Origin: Pythium myriotylum
Lineage: Eukaryota; Oomycota; Peronosporomycetes; Pythiales; Pythiaceae
Direction: 5' to 3'
DNA: 64,000 nucleotides
Assembly (NCBI GenBank): GCA_023091665.1
Contig: JALJCQ010000023.1
Location: 1,178,001 to 1,242,000 of the forward strand
Shown here: piece by piece, positions 43,371 through 56,071 of the stretch
How the letters are laid out: the number at the start of each line of letters is the position of its first letter
Numbering within the stretch: the first letter of the stretch is position 1
Translations under genes and position numbers: made by a program
Notes under the pieces: model-generated
What the model saw: the letters and a program-made list of their open reading frames with translations, nothing else
Databases searched by the model: none
What the model was told of the DNA's origin: nothing

Positions 43371-45689
43371 CCTGTAGGATTAATGTTTAATTTTAACCAA
43401 TATTAGTCTCCTAAATTACCTCTAACTAGTGACACCTGTAACACTTCCACTTAAGTAGCCAGATCACTGAACTCGCAGCTGAAATGTCTGATTTCTGTTC
43501 AGAATTTTACCTTCACTCACATATTCTGATCTGCCAAATCTTTCCATAAATGGAAGATCTGGGTCCTTTCAGAAGGAACCGACCTTTTTATGGATCCTTC
43601 TAGATTTTTTTCTGACTTTCACTCTACTTCTTTTAGATTTACTAGAAACTCTCTGGAATTTAGAAAGATCGCTGGTTCGATCCTGATTTATTCCCTGAAT
43701 CCTTCCAAAAAAACTGTGCCCTTAGAAACGTTTTCGGAAAGTTTCCAAATTTTGAGAATAAAACAAAGAATCCTATGTTTTTCCTCCCTTCTCTTCCTAC
43801 GCAGTCACTGCTTGGACTGCCCGAGCCGGATAGCTCAGTCGCCAACTTCCTCCCATCGGGAAATAATATTTGAACTTCGCCACCACAACATTCAGACCGG
43901 ATGGCTCGGGTCAGCCAAAGCTGCGGGACACCCCATGACACAATACCGGGGGGGTGGTCCATAGTACCATTCGCTCGCCAGCCCCGGGAAGCGCCCAACT
44001 TGGTGGTTTAACAGTTCCGTATTGGACACGAACAGATGTATGGTGTCGGGCTGTGTGTCTTATGTAATGGTACCCCCGGGATCACTATTTTGGTGAGGGG
44101 AAGTTCCCATACTACTAAATATCACGACCTTCACCACCTCTCTTGTCTCAACTCTGTTAAGTCCTGTTGCGTACTTAGATTTGGTTCGCTATAATTCGTA
44201 CTTAATGTAGACTAAATTTTACCGAACTTTGCAGCTCTTAAGTTCCCTCACACCCTATATTCGCACTTATCTATGGTTTTGAACTAGCCAAGCTCCAAGT
44301 CCATACTGCATCCTCTGTCTAGCATGTGCTAGTCACCTCATCAAAGACTCCGGTTTCATATTGAGAACCTCTACTGACTCGACATTGGCATATGTGCGCC
44401 TTTGTTTGTGTTGCCCATTACTCTTGTAGGGGGGCTTGAAATGATCTTCTTGTGGGTCCACATCCCTTCCACGTGTAGACGCTGCGTTTTCCATCTAGGC
44501 GCAAATACACAAAATAATGTGAGAATTGGCGAATCCTTCGTACAACTCTGCAGGAGACCATTGCTCCTCCCCCCCCTCCCCCCTGTCCTGTCCTCCGCTT
44601 GGCCGCCAGAGGAGACTCTGTCGCCAGATGGTACTGTGAAGAATAAAGATCAAAACCGATAGCAGACACTTTTTTCCCGCGGTCAGTTCGGAAAAGACAA
44701 GCAACGCAGAGCCTCTTTTTTGCCCAACAGTGATAAAGAATTCAGAAGATAACCAGAACGAAATATTGTCCAATTATTAGGATCACTGCACTATCCCTTT
44801 ATTCCGATTGCGCTATCGGATTAGTAGGTGTGACCGAGTCGCATCGTTGCGGCAACCATGTAGAGAGAGCGCAAGCGGCGCTCAATTAGCTCAGCCGTAG
44901 CTAGGCTTGTAGCTTCCGCAAGCTGGGCTTCAAGCCCAAGCTGCCGGTGCGCGTGCACGGCGCGCCTCCCGCCTACATCGAAAAAAATAGACACGGTAAG
45001 TACCGTAGTTGAATAGACGAAACAAAAATTACTCACGACAGCGTGCTTGTTGGCGGTTGTAAGCCGCCGGGTCATTGATGCGCCTTGCAGGGTATACTAC
45101 CTGGTCAGGGACTGGCAGTGTCTGTGTACGAGACGCGACTGGCGTCGCTGGGTGGGGCTGAATGCCCACTTGTCGGTCGTGACGCCGCATCAAGCACATT
45201 CGCGGACTCGCTCAGACTGGTGGACGAAGGTGGCAAAAGGCGACACCATCGCGGCTGATCCGTCGTGCAAGTGAGAGTTAGGTTGGTAGTCCTATACGTT
45301 GCTGGGTACGGTAACACAGTCGCTGTCGCTGACCTCCCAGTCCTTGGAGCTGTCGTCGGATTGGGATCTAAGTCGGGGTCGACATCGTCGATGCTGGTAG
45401 AAGGTAGAATGGTAGCTTTGGCGCGCTCGATCGGTGCGGAGGTGGTCAAAGACCAGAAACCATTTCCAAGCAATTTCACCCATTTATAGCCAATCAAAAG
45501 ATTATGTGATCATGTTTATCCGATCAAAAATATGTTGTTTAGGCGCTTGGTGGTTCCTGGAAAGGTCACATTTGTGCACGTACCTCTAGCAGCTTCCACA
45601 AATCCTACGGATCTGCGCCTTTACACTCACCATTCTCGTTACCAACCCAAGAGGCACAGCAATTTTGAAGGCATGCTGACCATTTTTTT
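43371..45689. other. Non-coding interval, about 2.3 kb
   Basis: No credible gene. The left part is T-rich. A GGTTCGATCC-like box near 43,675 and a GGATAGCTCAGTCG box near 43,830 resemble Pol III B and A boxes but in the wrong order for one tRNA, suggesting SINE debris. CCCGAGCC near 43,820 is inverted as GGCTCGGG near 43,910. Small frames at 44821-45075 and 45105-45497 are unrecognised. Confidence 0.4.
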
Positions 45690-48600
45690 GGCGAAGTTAG
45701 ATGGTGGTTGATCGAAGCTGACGATCAGTTGCTTGAAGACCCCAAGCTCACGTTTCTGGGCCTATCCGGGGCGGAACATACAGTCCTAGGTCTCTTAGTG
45801 CCTAATCCAAACGATCTCTCATATCGTGGCCGTTTTCATCGCGTTGGTATCACTCTGAATATAATTGCTGGTCCAAACGCAGACATTCGTAAGTGCGCTT
45901 GGCTATGGTTCAGCGTTATCATCAATGGTGCAACGCGGCGACTGATCATCGTGCTAAGGACGTGAACAGCCTCACTGGGATCGAGAACCCGCGATTTCAC
46001 ACACGGACGATGGGTCATCAGCCGATCGTAGATCAAGGCGTACCATGCTTACAAATACCGCGTCTCGCGTTCTGCCACCTGGAAAATCATGTGCTGAAGA
46101 AGGACTATCCAAACCGTGTGGCAGACCGGACCAAAGGGCTCTTCCGTACAAACAAGAATACGGAAGCGGGCGAATACAAGGCCAAGACGAAGAAGAAAAG
46201 GCCGACGGGCCTGAACGTGGTCAACATGTTTGCGGGGTTGGCAGCGTCGGTGGCCAACGCAGAAGGGGCCAATGGAACGGTACCGGAAGCTTCCGTACCT
46301 GTTCCGATGGGGACAAGTCAAGAGTCGGCCACGTCACAGGCGACCTCTCCGGCATGTGACGGGACCCTGTTTGAGGATGGAACCCCACCCGTTAACTCGG
46401 AGATCAGTTACTACGTTGGCTCAGTCCAGCATGAAACTGTGGGAGGAAACGTCGACGACTTCGAGATGACGGAAAGAAGAAGGTACGCTACGTACTTGAC
46501 TAAGCTGAGGACGTTGAAACTGAAACGGTCACTATGGATTGTGGATATAGGAGGAGGTTGAGCCATAACTGGTGACAGGAGCAGGCTCGCGGAACTAGAG
46601 AGAGCAGAGACAGAGACATTTGTCTACGGTAATAGAGGGACATCAACTAGCAGGACGAAAGGGATAGCTAGGCTGTGTGTCTACGATACAAAAGGAAATT
46701 TCCATTACATGCACTTGTCTGATATCTATTATGACCCACAGTGTGGGAATGTGCCAACCATCTAGCTAGGCATGGTTTTCAGTTTCTTCAGTCAAGTTGT
46801 GGTGAATTCCTCTTCTTTCTGAACCAAACAAATGAGTCACTGTTCGCTGCAGTGGTCATAGGACAAGTTTATTGCCTACCGTCTGAATGGTTGCGCCAGA
46901 ATCTGAAGATTCAGGTGGTAAGGTCTGACCTGAGGGCAAATGTGACAAGACAAGGTAAGATACGCCTCTTGAAGGAATGACATCTGAGACTAAGCCATGC
47001 CGGACAAGAGCGGCTACTACAGGTACTATGTGGCCACACAATGGAAAATGTCCCGCAACTCCCTTATCAAGAGCTAAAGGACATTCTTCTGTTCTGTCGA
47101 AAGTGTGAGTTGGCGAACTCTAGGCGCATGCCATATAAGAACATGGCCGAAAGTCGACCAACAGACCCACTTCACACTATACACATGGATACAACCGGAA
47201 AGATCAGGGTACAAGCCCTGTATCTATCACCAGGATACCGGTATGCACTAGGTGTGGTTGATGATACAACCAGCTTCAAATGGTACTTTGTGCTGAAAAG
47301 CATAACAGAAATCAGAGATAGGATCCGGGACTTATTGGTGTAACTGGAAACCCAGTTGTTCGGAGTATCAGACTGAGGAAGGTTCAGAATTCGTCAATAG
47401 AGTTCTGGAAACTATCTGTAAAGAGAGGGGATGCTCTTTCACAGGTCAAATGTTGAGTCACCCGAAGAGAATGGGAGTGCAGGACGTGCACACCAAACCC
47501 TCTTTAGAGAGGTTAGAAGTGAATTACTTGGTGGTCAGAAGGGAGCAAGGTGGTGGTCTGAGGCGCTTCTATATGCTGTAACGGTTGGAAACCGGCTAAC
47601 TACCGCCCGCCTGGGTAATAAGAGCCCATTTGAGGCACTGTATCAGATGAAACCATATGGTAGTATGCTACAACCATGGGGGATAATATGCTATGCACAT
47701 ATCCCAAAATCTAAAAGATCAGATCCAAAAACTGGGAAATCGCGGTCTAGAATGTAGGCTATTGGGTCTCTCAGATGATCAGAAATGATATAGGTTATAT
47801 GATGTCGAGTATAAGTAGATCCTGGTTGCTAGAGATGTCAAGTTTAAACAACCCGACACAGATAAGCTCATAGAAAATTTCTCCTGCTCTAAGTATTGAG
47901 GAAGTCGAGGAGATCTCATGCCTAGGTAGTTACAAAAGACAGCTCTCAGAGGAGGAGACATATGTCCCTGCACAAAAGAGGCATAAAACGGGTGAAAAGT
48001 CAAACAGCGTGATGACCAATAGGCCAGGTATCCCAATCCCTAGGTCCGTAAAAGAGACTCTGTCAGGCACACATGCCAAGCAGTGGGAGGCAGCTGTATC
48101 TGAAGAGTATCAGGCACTCAGAGCAAATTAGACACGGGATCTGGTCACCCTGCCCCCGGGTTGAAAAGCGCTTGGATGTCACTGGGTGTTCGATGTAAAG
48201 TATGAGGCAGATGGGGCAGTTGGGCGTTTCAAGGCTCGACTAGTTGTCCAGGGGAACACCCAACAGTATGGAGTGGATTATCAGGAAATCTTTTCTCCCG
48301 TAGCTCGATACGAGAGTCTACGATTACTGTTGGCTGTCTCGACAATCCGGGACATCCACATCCACTAAATGGATGTGTCCACTGCATTTCTGAATGGGCA
48401 ACTGAGTACTGAAATTTTCATGCGCCAACCGCCTGGCTTTAGTGACAGCAGTATGGATCGCGTATACTTGCTACAGAAAAGTCTGTATGGGTTGAGGCAG
48501 GCACCCCGGATTTGGTATGGAGTGTTGAATGAGTTCCTAACCAATATTGGGTTTTCCCGGTGCAAAAAGGAGTACTGTTTGTACCATAAAAAGTGGGAGG

Positions 48601-49036
48601 TGAGTGGAGTCACTTATCACGTAATCATCTGCGAGTACGTGGATGATCTCACAATCGCCGGGACCAGTCTGGTTCTGATTCAGGAGGTAAACGCCCGACT
48701 CTCATCAAGGTTCAAAATCAAAGATTTAGGAGAAGTCCATTATCTTTTAACCATGGAAATAACGCGGGATCGACAGATGATATTATTGAGTCTTTCCCAA
48801 AATCAGTATGTAGATGAACTTTTTGAAAAAATTCAATATCGAAGACTGTAATACTGAGCCGACCCACAGGCGAAGAGTGTGGAATTGGTAAAAGAAGAGA
48901 AAATATCAAAAGATCAGATTGGGGCTCAGCCGTTCAATTGCAGAGGTCTTGTAGGTTCACTAATGCACCTTGTTAGGGGTACACGCCCAGATATCGCAAA
49001 TGCAGTAAAAAACTCGTCTATGATGGAACCAATAGA
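45690..49036 (+). pseudogene. Heavily decayed Copia retrotransposon (gag to RT)
   Basis: Successive broken frames give a degenerate Gag end (CHLENHVLKKDYPNRVADR, a ruined zinc knuckle near 46,080); a protease relic (LWIVDIGGG, DSG changed to DIG, near 46,540); integrase (FCRKCELANSRRMPY, HTIHMDTTGK, VVDDTT, 47,080-47,280); a later integrase part with NGSAGRAHQTLFREV (~47,480); then RT with FKARLVVQGNTQQYG, MDVSTAFLNGQLS and the catalytic YVDDLTIAG (48,230-48,660). The RT region ends at GTRPDIANAV (~49,005). Many stops and frameshifts are present, and no LTR was found. Its sequence differs clearly from the intact Copia at 35,004. The tandem array cuts it off on the right. Confidence 0.85.
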
Positions 49037-49440
49037 GCTCGACAGGTCCACTCCACATCATCGTCCTCGCCATCGTCCACGCTCACTCTCATCCCTCCAT
49101 CTCCCCACCGTGCTCCTCCACGGATCCACGCTACGAGAACACGCCGGTTTGCGTCATCATCACTGCGAGGACCCTCGCTCCCTCGGTTCGAGTCTTGGTC
49201 GGGGATATTCTATGAGATATAATACTTCGGAGCGACGCCGCAGTTTGCCGCGGGGGCGTGGATCTAAGCAACGGGGGTCGCGTGTTGGAAGCCGAGCGCG
49301 AGTTCGATGGGTTGCTCGTGGTCAATAACATTTTGGAGCGAGCCGAACGGAGAGCAATGAGCAAGAGTGCGCGCGAGGTGCTAAGGCGGAGGGTGGTAAG
49401 AGCATGAGGCGGTAAGACGGGGGAGAGGACGGGGGAGAGG

Positions 49441-49481
49441 GCGGGGACGGGGCGCGGGCGGCGGGGGCGGGGGCGGGGGAG
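49441..49481 (+). repeat. G-run block (G-quadruplex-forming), first of one per unit
   Basis: GGGGACGGGGCGCGGGCGG followed by three G5 runs separated by single C bases. The same block recurs in every complete unit at the unit spacing. Strand-biased: G-rich on plus, opposite to the tRNA gene. Confidence 0.8.
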
Positions 49482-49659
49482 AGAACAACGGGACAGGACG
49501 GTAGCACAGGAGGGCAGTCGAGGAACGGAGGAGTGGAAGAAAGCAGAGCATCAGAACACCACAACAGCATGGGAGCAGCGAAGCAGAGGAGCGAGTTGGT
49601 GGGTTGAGACGGACGGCAAAACAGCAATATGGCATAACGGCAGAGCGACCGACCGACAG

Positions 49660-49747
49660 CTCGTCAGCTCGTCAGCTCGAGAGCTCGACAGCTCGCAGCC
49701 CGACAGCTCGACAGCTCGACAGCTCGACAGCTCGACAGCTCGACAGC
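49660..49747. repeat. 8-base minisatellite CAGCTCGA, first of one per unit
   Basis: Runs of CAGCTCGA with variants (CAGCCCGA, CAGCTCGT). Copy number differs between units and accounts for part of the length variation. Confidence 0.85.
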
Positions 49748-49824
49748 AGAGTAAAGCACGATAGCACAGTACAGTCCGACAGCACGACAGAGCACAAGGG
49801 CAGCATAGCACGACAAGAGAGTGG

Positions 49825-49948
49825 CAGGACGGCAGGACGGCAGGACGGCGGGACGGCGGGACGGCGGGACGGCGGGACGGCGGGACGGCGGGATGGCGGG
49901 ATGGCAGGACGGCGGGACGGCGGGGCGGCGGGACGGCGGGAGGAGGGG
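49825..49948. repeat. 8-base minisatellite GACGGCGG/GACGGCAG, first of one per unit
   Basis: Runs of GACGGCGG with interspersed GACGGCAG and GATGGCGG. Units 1 and 3 have the longer version; others are shorter. Confidence 0.85.
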
Positions 49949-50201
49949 TAGGCAAGACGAGAGGTAGGCAAGGCGGCATATCGAATGGGTAGTAAGAGGA
50001 GGTCAAATGGGTGAGAGAGAGTGCATAGAGCGGGGGTCGTAGGGTGGCAGGAGTCGTGTGATGTGCGATGTGTTCAATGTGATGCAGTGTGCGGTGAAGC
50101 AGGGAGTAAAAGAGTGGGCGTGAGGGCAACGAATAACAACGAATAACTGGAAGATGAGGAGGCTAGAAGACGGTTGTGTGCGTGGTCGGGGAGCAAGAAA
50201 T

Positions 50202-50273
50202 GGACGTTGGGGGTATCGATCCCCCTACCTCCCGCATGCGAAGCGGGCGCTCTACCATCTGAGCTAAACGCCC
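50202..50273 (-). tRNA. tRNA-Ala (anticodon CGC), copy 1
   Basis: 72 bases on the minus strand fold as a full cloverleaf. The acceptor stem is GGGCGTT/AACGTCC, including the G3:U70 wobble pair that specifies alanine. The D arm has the A-box TTAGCTCAGATGG. The anticodon stem CCCGC/GCGGG has loop TTCGCAT (anticodon CGC, codon GCG). The T arm GGGGG/CCCCC has loop ATCGATA (A54, as in other eukaryotic tRNA-Ala). No intron; CCA is not encoded. The next base run downstream is TTTC, not the usual TTTT; the first T4 on the transcribed strand is about 90 bases on (50108-50111). All ten copies in the window look identical. Confidence 0.97.
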
Positions 50274-51670
50274 ATACAACTGATACCTCGCCCAGAAACC
50301 CTCACAAACTCATCACAACATCAACACAACACACAACACTTACAAACACACAGACGCACACACCAACACACCGACACACACAAAAACTGCCCACATACGC
50401 CCAACGCACACCACAATCAACTCGAACCCACTCAGCAAACACCACTCAACGTCCTTCAGCCCCATTCGTGCCAAACGCTTCCGCTCGACAGATCCACTCC
50501 ACATCATCGTCCTCGCCATCGTCCACGCTCACTCTCATCCCTCCATCTCCCCACCGTGCTCCCCCACGGATCCACGCTACGAGAACACGCCGGTTTGCGT
50601 CATCATCACTGCGAGGACCCTCGCTCCCTCGGTTCGAGTCTTGGTCGGGGATATTCTATGAGATATAATACTTCGGAGCGACGCCGCAGTTTGCCGCGGG
50701 GGCGTGGATCTAAGCAACGGGGGTCGCGTGTTGGAAGCCGAGCGCGAGTTCGATGGGTTGCTCGTGGTCAATAACATTTTGGAGCGAGCCGAACGGAGAG
50801 CAATGAGCAAGAGTGCGCGCGAGGTGCTAAGGCGGAGGGTGGTAAGAGCATGAGGCGGTAAGACGGGGGAGAGGACGGGGGAGAGGGCGGGGACGGGGCG
50901 CGGGCGGCGGGGGCGGGGGCGGGGGAGAGAACAACGGGACAGGACGGTAGCACAGGAGGGCAGTCGAGGAACGGAGGAGTGGAAGAAAGCAGAGCATCAG
51001 AACACCACAACAGCATGGGAGCAGCGAAGCAGAGGAGCGAGTTGGTGGGTTGAGACGGACGGCAAAACAGCAATATGGCATAACGGCAGAGCGACCGACC
51101 GACAGCTCGTCAGCTCGTCAGCTCGAGAGCTCGACAGCTCGCAGCCCGACAGCTCGACAGCCCGACAGCTCGCAGCCCGACAGCTCGACAGCTCGACAGC
51201 TCGACAGCTCGACAGCTCGACAGCTCGACAGCAGAGTAAAGCACGATAGCACAGTACAGTCCGACAGCACAGCAGAGCACAAGGGCAGCATAGCACGACA
51301 AGAGAGTGGCAGGACGGCAGGACGGCAGGACGGCGGGACGGCGGGACGGCGGGATGGCAGGACGGCGGGACGGCGGGGCGGCGGGACGGCGGGAGGAGGG
51401 GTAGGCAAGACGAGGGGTAGGCAAGACGAGGGGTAGGCAAGGCGGCATATCGAATGGGTAGTAAGAGGAGGTCAAATGGGTGAGAGAGAGTGCATAGAGC
51501 GGGGGTCGTAGGGTGGCAGGAGTCGTGTGATGTGCGATGTGTTCAATGTGATGCAGTGTGCGGTGAAGCAGGGAGTAAAAGAGTGGGCGTGAGGGCAACG
51601 AATAACAACGAATAACTGGAAGATGAGGAGGCTAGAAGACGGTTGTGTGCGTGGTCGGGGAGCAAGAAAT

Positions 51671-51742
51671 GGACGTTGGGGGTATCGATCCCCCTACCTC
51701 CCGCATGCGAAGCGGGCGCTCTACCATCTGAGCTAAACGCCC
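51671..51742 (-). tRNA. tRNA-Ala (CGC), copy 2
   Basis: Identical to copy 1; 1,469 bases further on. Confidence 0.97.
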
Positions 51743-53116
51743 ATACAACTGATACCTCGCCCAGAAACCCTCACAAACTCATCACAACATCAACACAACA
51801 CACAACACTTACAAACACACAGACGCACACACCAACACACCGACACACACAAAAACTGCCCACATACGCCCAACGCACACCACAATCAACTCGAACCCAC
51901 TCAGCAAACACCACTCAACGTCCTTCAGCCGCATTCGTGCCAAACGCTTCCGCTCGACAGATCCACTCCACATCATCGTCCTCGCCATCGTCCACGCTCA
52001 CTCTCATCCCTCCATCTCCCCACCGTGCTCCCCCACGGATCCACGCTACGAGAACACGCCGGTTTGCGTCATCATCACTGCGAGGACCCTCGCTCCCTCG
52101 GTTCGAGTCTTGGTCGGGGATATTCTATGAGATATAATACTTCGGAGCGGCGCCGCAGTTTGCCGCGGGGGCGTGGATCTAAGCAACGGGGGTCGCGTGT
52201 TGGAAGCCGAGCGCGAGTTCGATGGGTTGCTCGTGGTCAATAACATTTTGGAGCGAGCCGAACGGAGAGCAATGAGCAAGAGTGCGCGCGAGGTGCTAAG
52301 GCGGAGGGTGGTAAGAGCATGAGGCGGTAAGACGGGGGAGAGGACGGGGGAGAGGGCGGGGACGGGGCGCGGGCGGCGGGGGCGGGGGCGGGGGAGAGAA
52401 CAACGGGACAGGACGGTAGCACAGGAGGGCAGTCGAGGAACGGAGGAGTGGAAGAAAGCAGAGCATCAGAACACCACAACAGCATGGGAGCAGCGAAGCA
52501 GAGGAGCGAGTTGGTGGGTTGAGACGGACGGCAAAACAGCAATATGGCATAACGGCAGAGCGACCGACCGACAGCTCGTCAGCTCGTCAGCTCGAGAGCT
52601 CGACAGCTCGCAGCCCGACAGCTCGACAGCTCGACAGCTCGACAGCTCGACAGCTCGACAGCAGAGTAAAGCACGATAGCACAGTACAGTCCGACAGCAC
52701 GACAGAGCACAAGGGCAGCATAGCACGACAAGAGAGTGGCAGGACGGCAGGACGGCAGGACGGCGGGACGGCGGGACGGCGGGACGGCGGGACGGCGGGA
52801 CGGCGGGATGGCGGGATGGCAGGACGGCGGGACGGCGGGGCGGCGGGACGGCGGGAGGAGGGGTAGGCAAGACGAGAGGTAGGCAAGGCGGCATATCGAA
52901 TGGGTAGTAAGAGGAGGTCAAATGGGTGAGAGAGAGTGCATAGAGCGGGGGTCGTAGGGTGGCAGGAGTCGTGTGATGTGCGATGTGTTCAATGTGATGC
53001 AGTGTGCGGTGAAGCAGGGAGTAAAAGAGTGGGCGTGAGGGCAACGAATAACAACGAATAACTGGAAGATGAGGAGGCTAGAAGACGGTTGTGTGCGTGG
53101 TCGGGGAGCAAGAAAT

Positions 53117-53188
53117 GGACGTTGGGGGTATCGATCCCCCTACCTCCCGCATGCGAAGCGGGCGCTCTACCATCTGAGCTAAACGCCC
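53117..53188 (-). tRNA. tRNA-Ala (CGC), copy 3
   Basis: Identical to copy 1; 1,446 bases after copy 2. Confidence 0.97.
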
Positions 53189-54577
53189 ATACAACTGATA
53201 CCTCGCCCAGAAACCCTCACAAACTCATCACAACATCAACACAACACACAACACTTACAAACACACAGACGCACACACCAACACACCGACACACACAAAA
53301 ACTGCCCACATACGCCCAACGCACACCACAATCAACTCGAACCCACTCAGCAAACACCACTCAACGTCCTTCAGCCCCATTCGTGCCAAACGCTTCCGCT
53401 CGACAGATCCACTCCACATCATCGTCCTCGCCATCGTCCACGCTCACTCTCATCCCTCCATCTCCCCACCGTGCTCCCCCACGGATCCACGCTACGAGAA
53501 CACGCCGGTTTGCGTCATCATCACTGCGAGGACCCTCGCTCCCTCGGTTCGAGTCTTGGTCGGGGATATTCTATGAGATATAATACTTCGGAGCGACGCC
53601 GCAGTTTGCCGCGGGGGCGTGGATCTAAGCAACGGGGGTCGCGTGTTGGAAGCCGAGCGCGAGTTCGATGGGTTGCTCGTGGTCAATAACATTTTGGAGC
53701 GAGCCGAACGGAGAGCAATGAGCAAGAGTGCGCGCGAGGTGCTAAGGCGGAGGGTGGTAAGAGCATGAGGCGGTAAGACGGGGGAGAGGACGGGGGAGAG
53801 GGCGGGGACGGGGCGCGGGCGGCGGGGGCGGGGGCGGGGGAGAGAACAACGGGACAGGACGGTAGCACAGGAGGGCAGTCGAGGAACGGAGGAGTGGAAG
53901 AAAGCAGAGCATCAGAACACCACAACAGCATGGGAGCAGCGAAGCAGAGGAGCGAGTTGGTGGGTTGAGACGGACGGCAAAACAGCAATATGGCATAACG
54001 GCAGAGCGACCGACCGACAGCTCGTCAGCTCGTCAGCTCGAGAGCTCGACAGCTCGCAGCCCGACAGCTCGACAGCCCGACAGCTCGCAGCCCGACAGCT
54101 CGACAGCTCGACAGCTCGACAGCTCGACAGCTCGACAGCAGAGTAAAGCACGATAGCACAGTACAGTCCGACAGCACAGCAGAGCACAAGGGCAGCATAG
54201 CACGACAAGAGAGTGGCAGGACGGCAGGACGGCAGGACGGCGGGACGGCGGGACGGCGGGATGGCAGGACGGCGGGACGGCGGGGCGGCGGGACGGCGGG
54301 AGGAGGGGTAGGCAAGACGAGGGGTAGGCAAGACGAGAGGTAGGCAAGGCGGCATATCGAATGGGTAGTAAGAGGAGGTCAAATGGGTGAGAGAGAGTGC
54401 ATAGAGCGGGGGTCGTAGGGTGGCAGGAGTCGTGTGATGTGCGATGTGTTCAATGTGATGCAGTGTGCGGTGAAGCAGGGAGTAAAAGAGTGGGCGTGAG
54501 GGCAACGAATAACAACGAATAACTGGAAGATGAGGAGGCTAGAAGACGGTTGTGTGCGTGGTCGGGGAGCAAGAAAT

Positions 54578-54649
54578 GGACGTTGGGGGTATCGATCCCC
54601 CTACCTCCCGCATGCGAAGCGGGCGCTCTACCATCTGAGCTAAACGCCC
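54578..54649 (-). tRNA. tRNA-Ala (CGC), copy 4
   Basis: Identical to copy 1; 1,461 bases after copy 3. Confidence 0.97.
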
Positions 54650-55999
54650 ATACAACTGATACCTCGCCCAGAAACCCTCACAAACTCATCACAACATCAA
54701 CACAACACACAACACTTACAAACACACAGACGCACACACCAACACACCGACACACACAAAAACTGCCCACATACGCCCAACGCACACCACAATCAACTCG
54801 AACCCACCCAGCAAACACCACTCAACGTCCTTCAGCCCCATTCGTGCCAAACGCTTCCGCTCGACAGATCCACTCCACATCATCGTCCTCGCCATCGTCC
54901 ACGCCCACTCTCATCCCTCCATCTCCCCACCGTGCTCCCCCACGGATCCACGCTACGAGAACACGCCGGTTTGCGTCATCATCACTGCGAGGACCCTCGC
55001 TCCCTCGGTTCGAGTCTTGGTCGGGGATATTCTATGAGATATAATACTTCGGAGCGACGCCGCAGTTTGCCGCGGGGGCGTGGATCTAAGCAACGGGGGT
55101 CGCGTGTTGGAAGCCGAGCGCGAGTTCGATGGGTTGCTCGTGGTCAATAACATTTTGGAGCGAGCCGAACGGAGAGCAATGAGCAAGAGTGCGCGCGAGG
55201 TGCTAAGGCGGAGGGTGGTAAGAGCATGAGGCGGTAAGACGGGGGAGAGGACGGGGGAGAGGGCGGGGACGGGGCGCGGGCGGCGGGGGCGGGGGCGGGG
55301 GAGAGAACAACGGGACAGGACGGTAGCACAGGAGGGCAGTCGAGGAACGGAGGAGTGGAAGAAAGCAGAGCATCAGAACACCACAACAGCATGGGAGCAG
55401 CGAAGCAGAGGAGCGAGTTGGTGGGTTGAGACGGACGGCAAAACAGCAATATGGCATAACGGCAGAGCGACCGACCGACAGCTCGTCAGCTCGTCAGCTC
55501 GAGAGCTCGACAGCTCGCAGCCCGACAGCTCGACAGCTCGACAGCTCGACAGCTCGACAGCTCGACAGCAGAGTAAAGCACGATAGCACAGTACAGTCCG
55601 ACAGCACAGCAGAGCACAAGGGCAGCATAGCACGACAAGAGAGTGGCAGGACGGCAGGACGGCAGGACGGCGGGACGGCGGGACGGCGGGATGGCAGGAC
55701 GGCGGGACGGCGGGGCGGCGGGACGGCGGGACGGCGGGAGGAGGGGTAGGCAAGACGAGAGGTAGGCAAGGCGGCATATCGAATGGGTAGTAAGAGGAGG
55801 TCAAATGGGTGAGAGAGAGTGCATAGAGCGGGGGTCGTAGGGTGGCAGGAGTCGTGTGATGTGCGATGTGTTCAATGTGATGCAGTGTGCGGTGAAGCAG
55901 GGAGTAAAAGAGTGGGCGTGAGGGCAACGAATAACAACGAATAACTGGAAGATGAGGAGGCTAGAAGACGGTTGTGTGCGTGGTCGGGGAGCAAGAAAT

Positions 56000-56071
56000 G
56001 GACGTTGGGGGTATCGATCCCCCTACCTCCCGCATGCGAAGCGGGCGCTCTACCATCTGAGCTAAACGCCC
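56000..56071 (-). tRNA. tRNA-Ala (CGC), copy 5
   Basis: Identical to copy 1; 1,422 bases after copy 4, the shortest spacing. Confidence 0.97.

Noticed and set aside
49660..49948. CRISPR-like reading of the short repeats in the array
   Set aside because: Repeats are contiguous 8-mers without spacers in a eukaryotic tandem unit; no cas genes.
49551..50129. Minus-strand frames with PSRRPAVPPSRRPAV and SSCRAVEL repeats
   Set aside because: Translations of 8-base minisatellites in several frames; lengths change with unit variants and all frames are equally open.
50174..50668. 164-codon frame repeated in every complete array unit (starts MCAWSGSKKW)
   Set aside because: Runs straight through the tRNA-Ala gene and the CA-rich stretch; compositional.
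52079..52112. Possible second tRNA per unit, from the B-box-like CTCGGTTCGAGTC
   Set aside because: No A-box, acceptor or anticodon stem at the right distance upstream.
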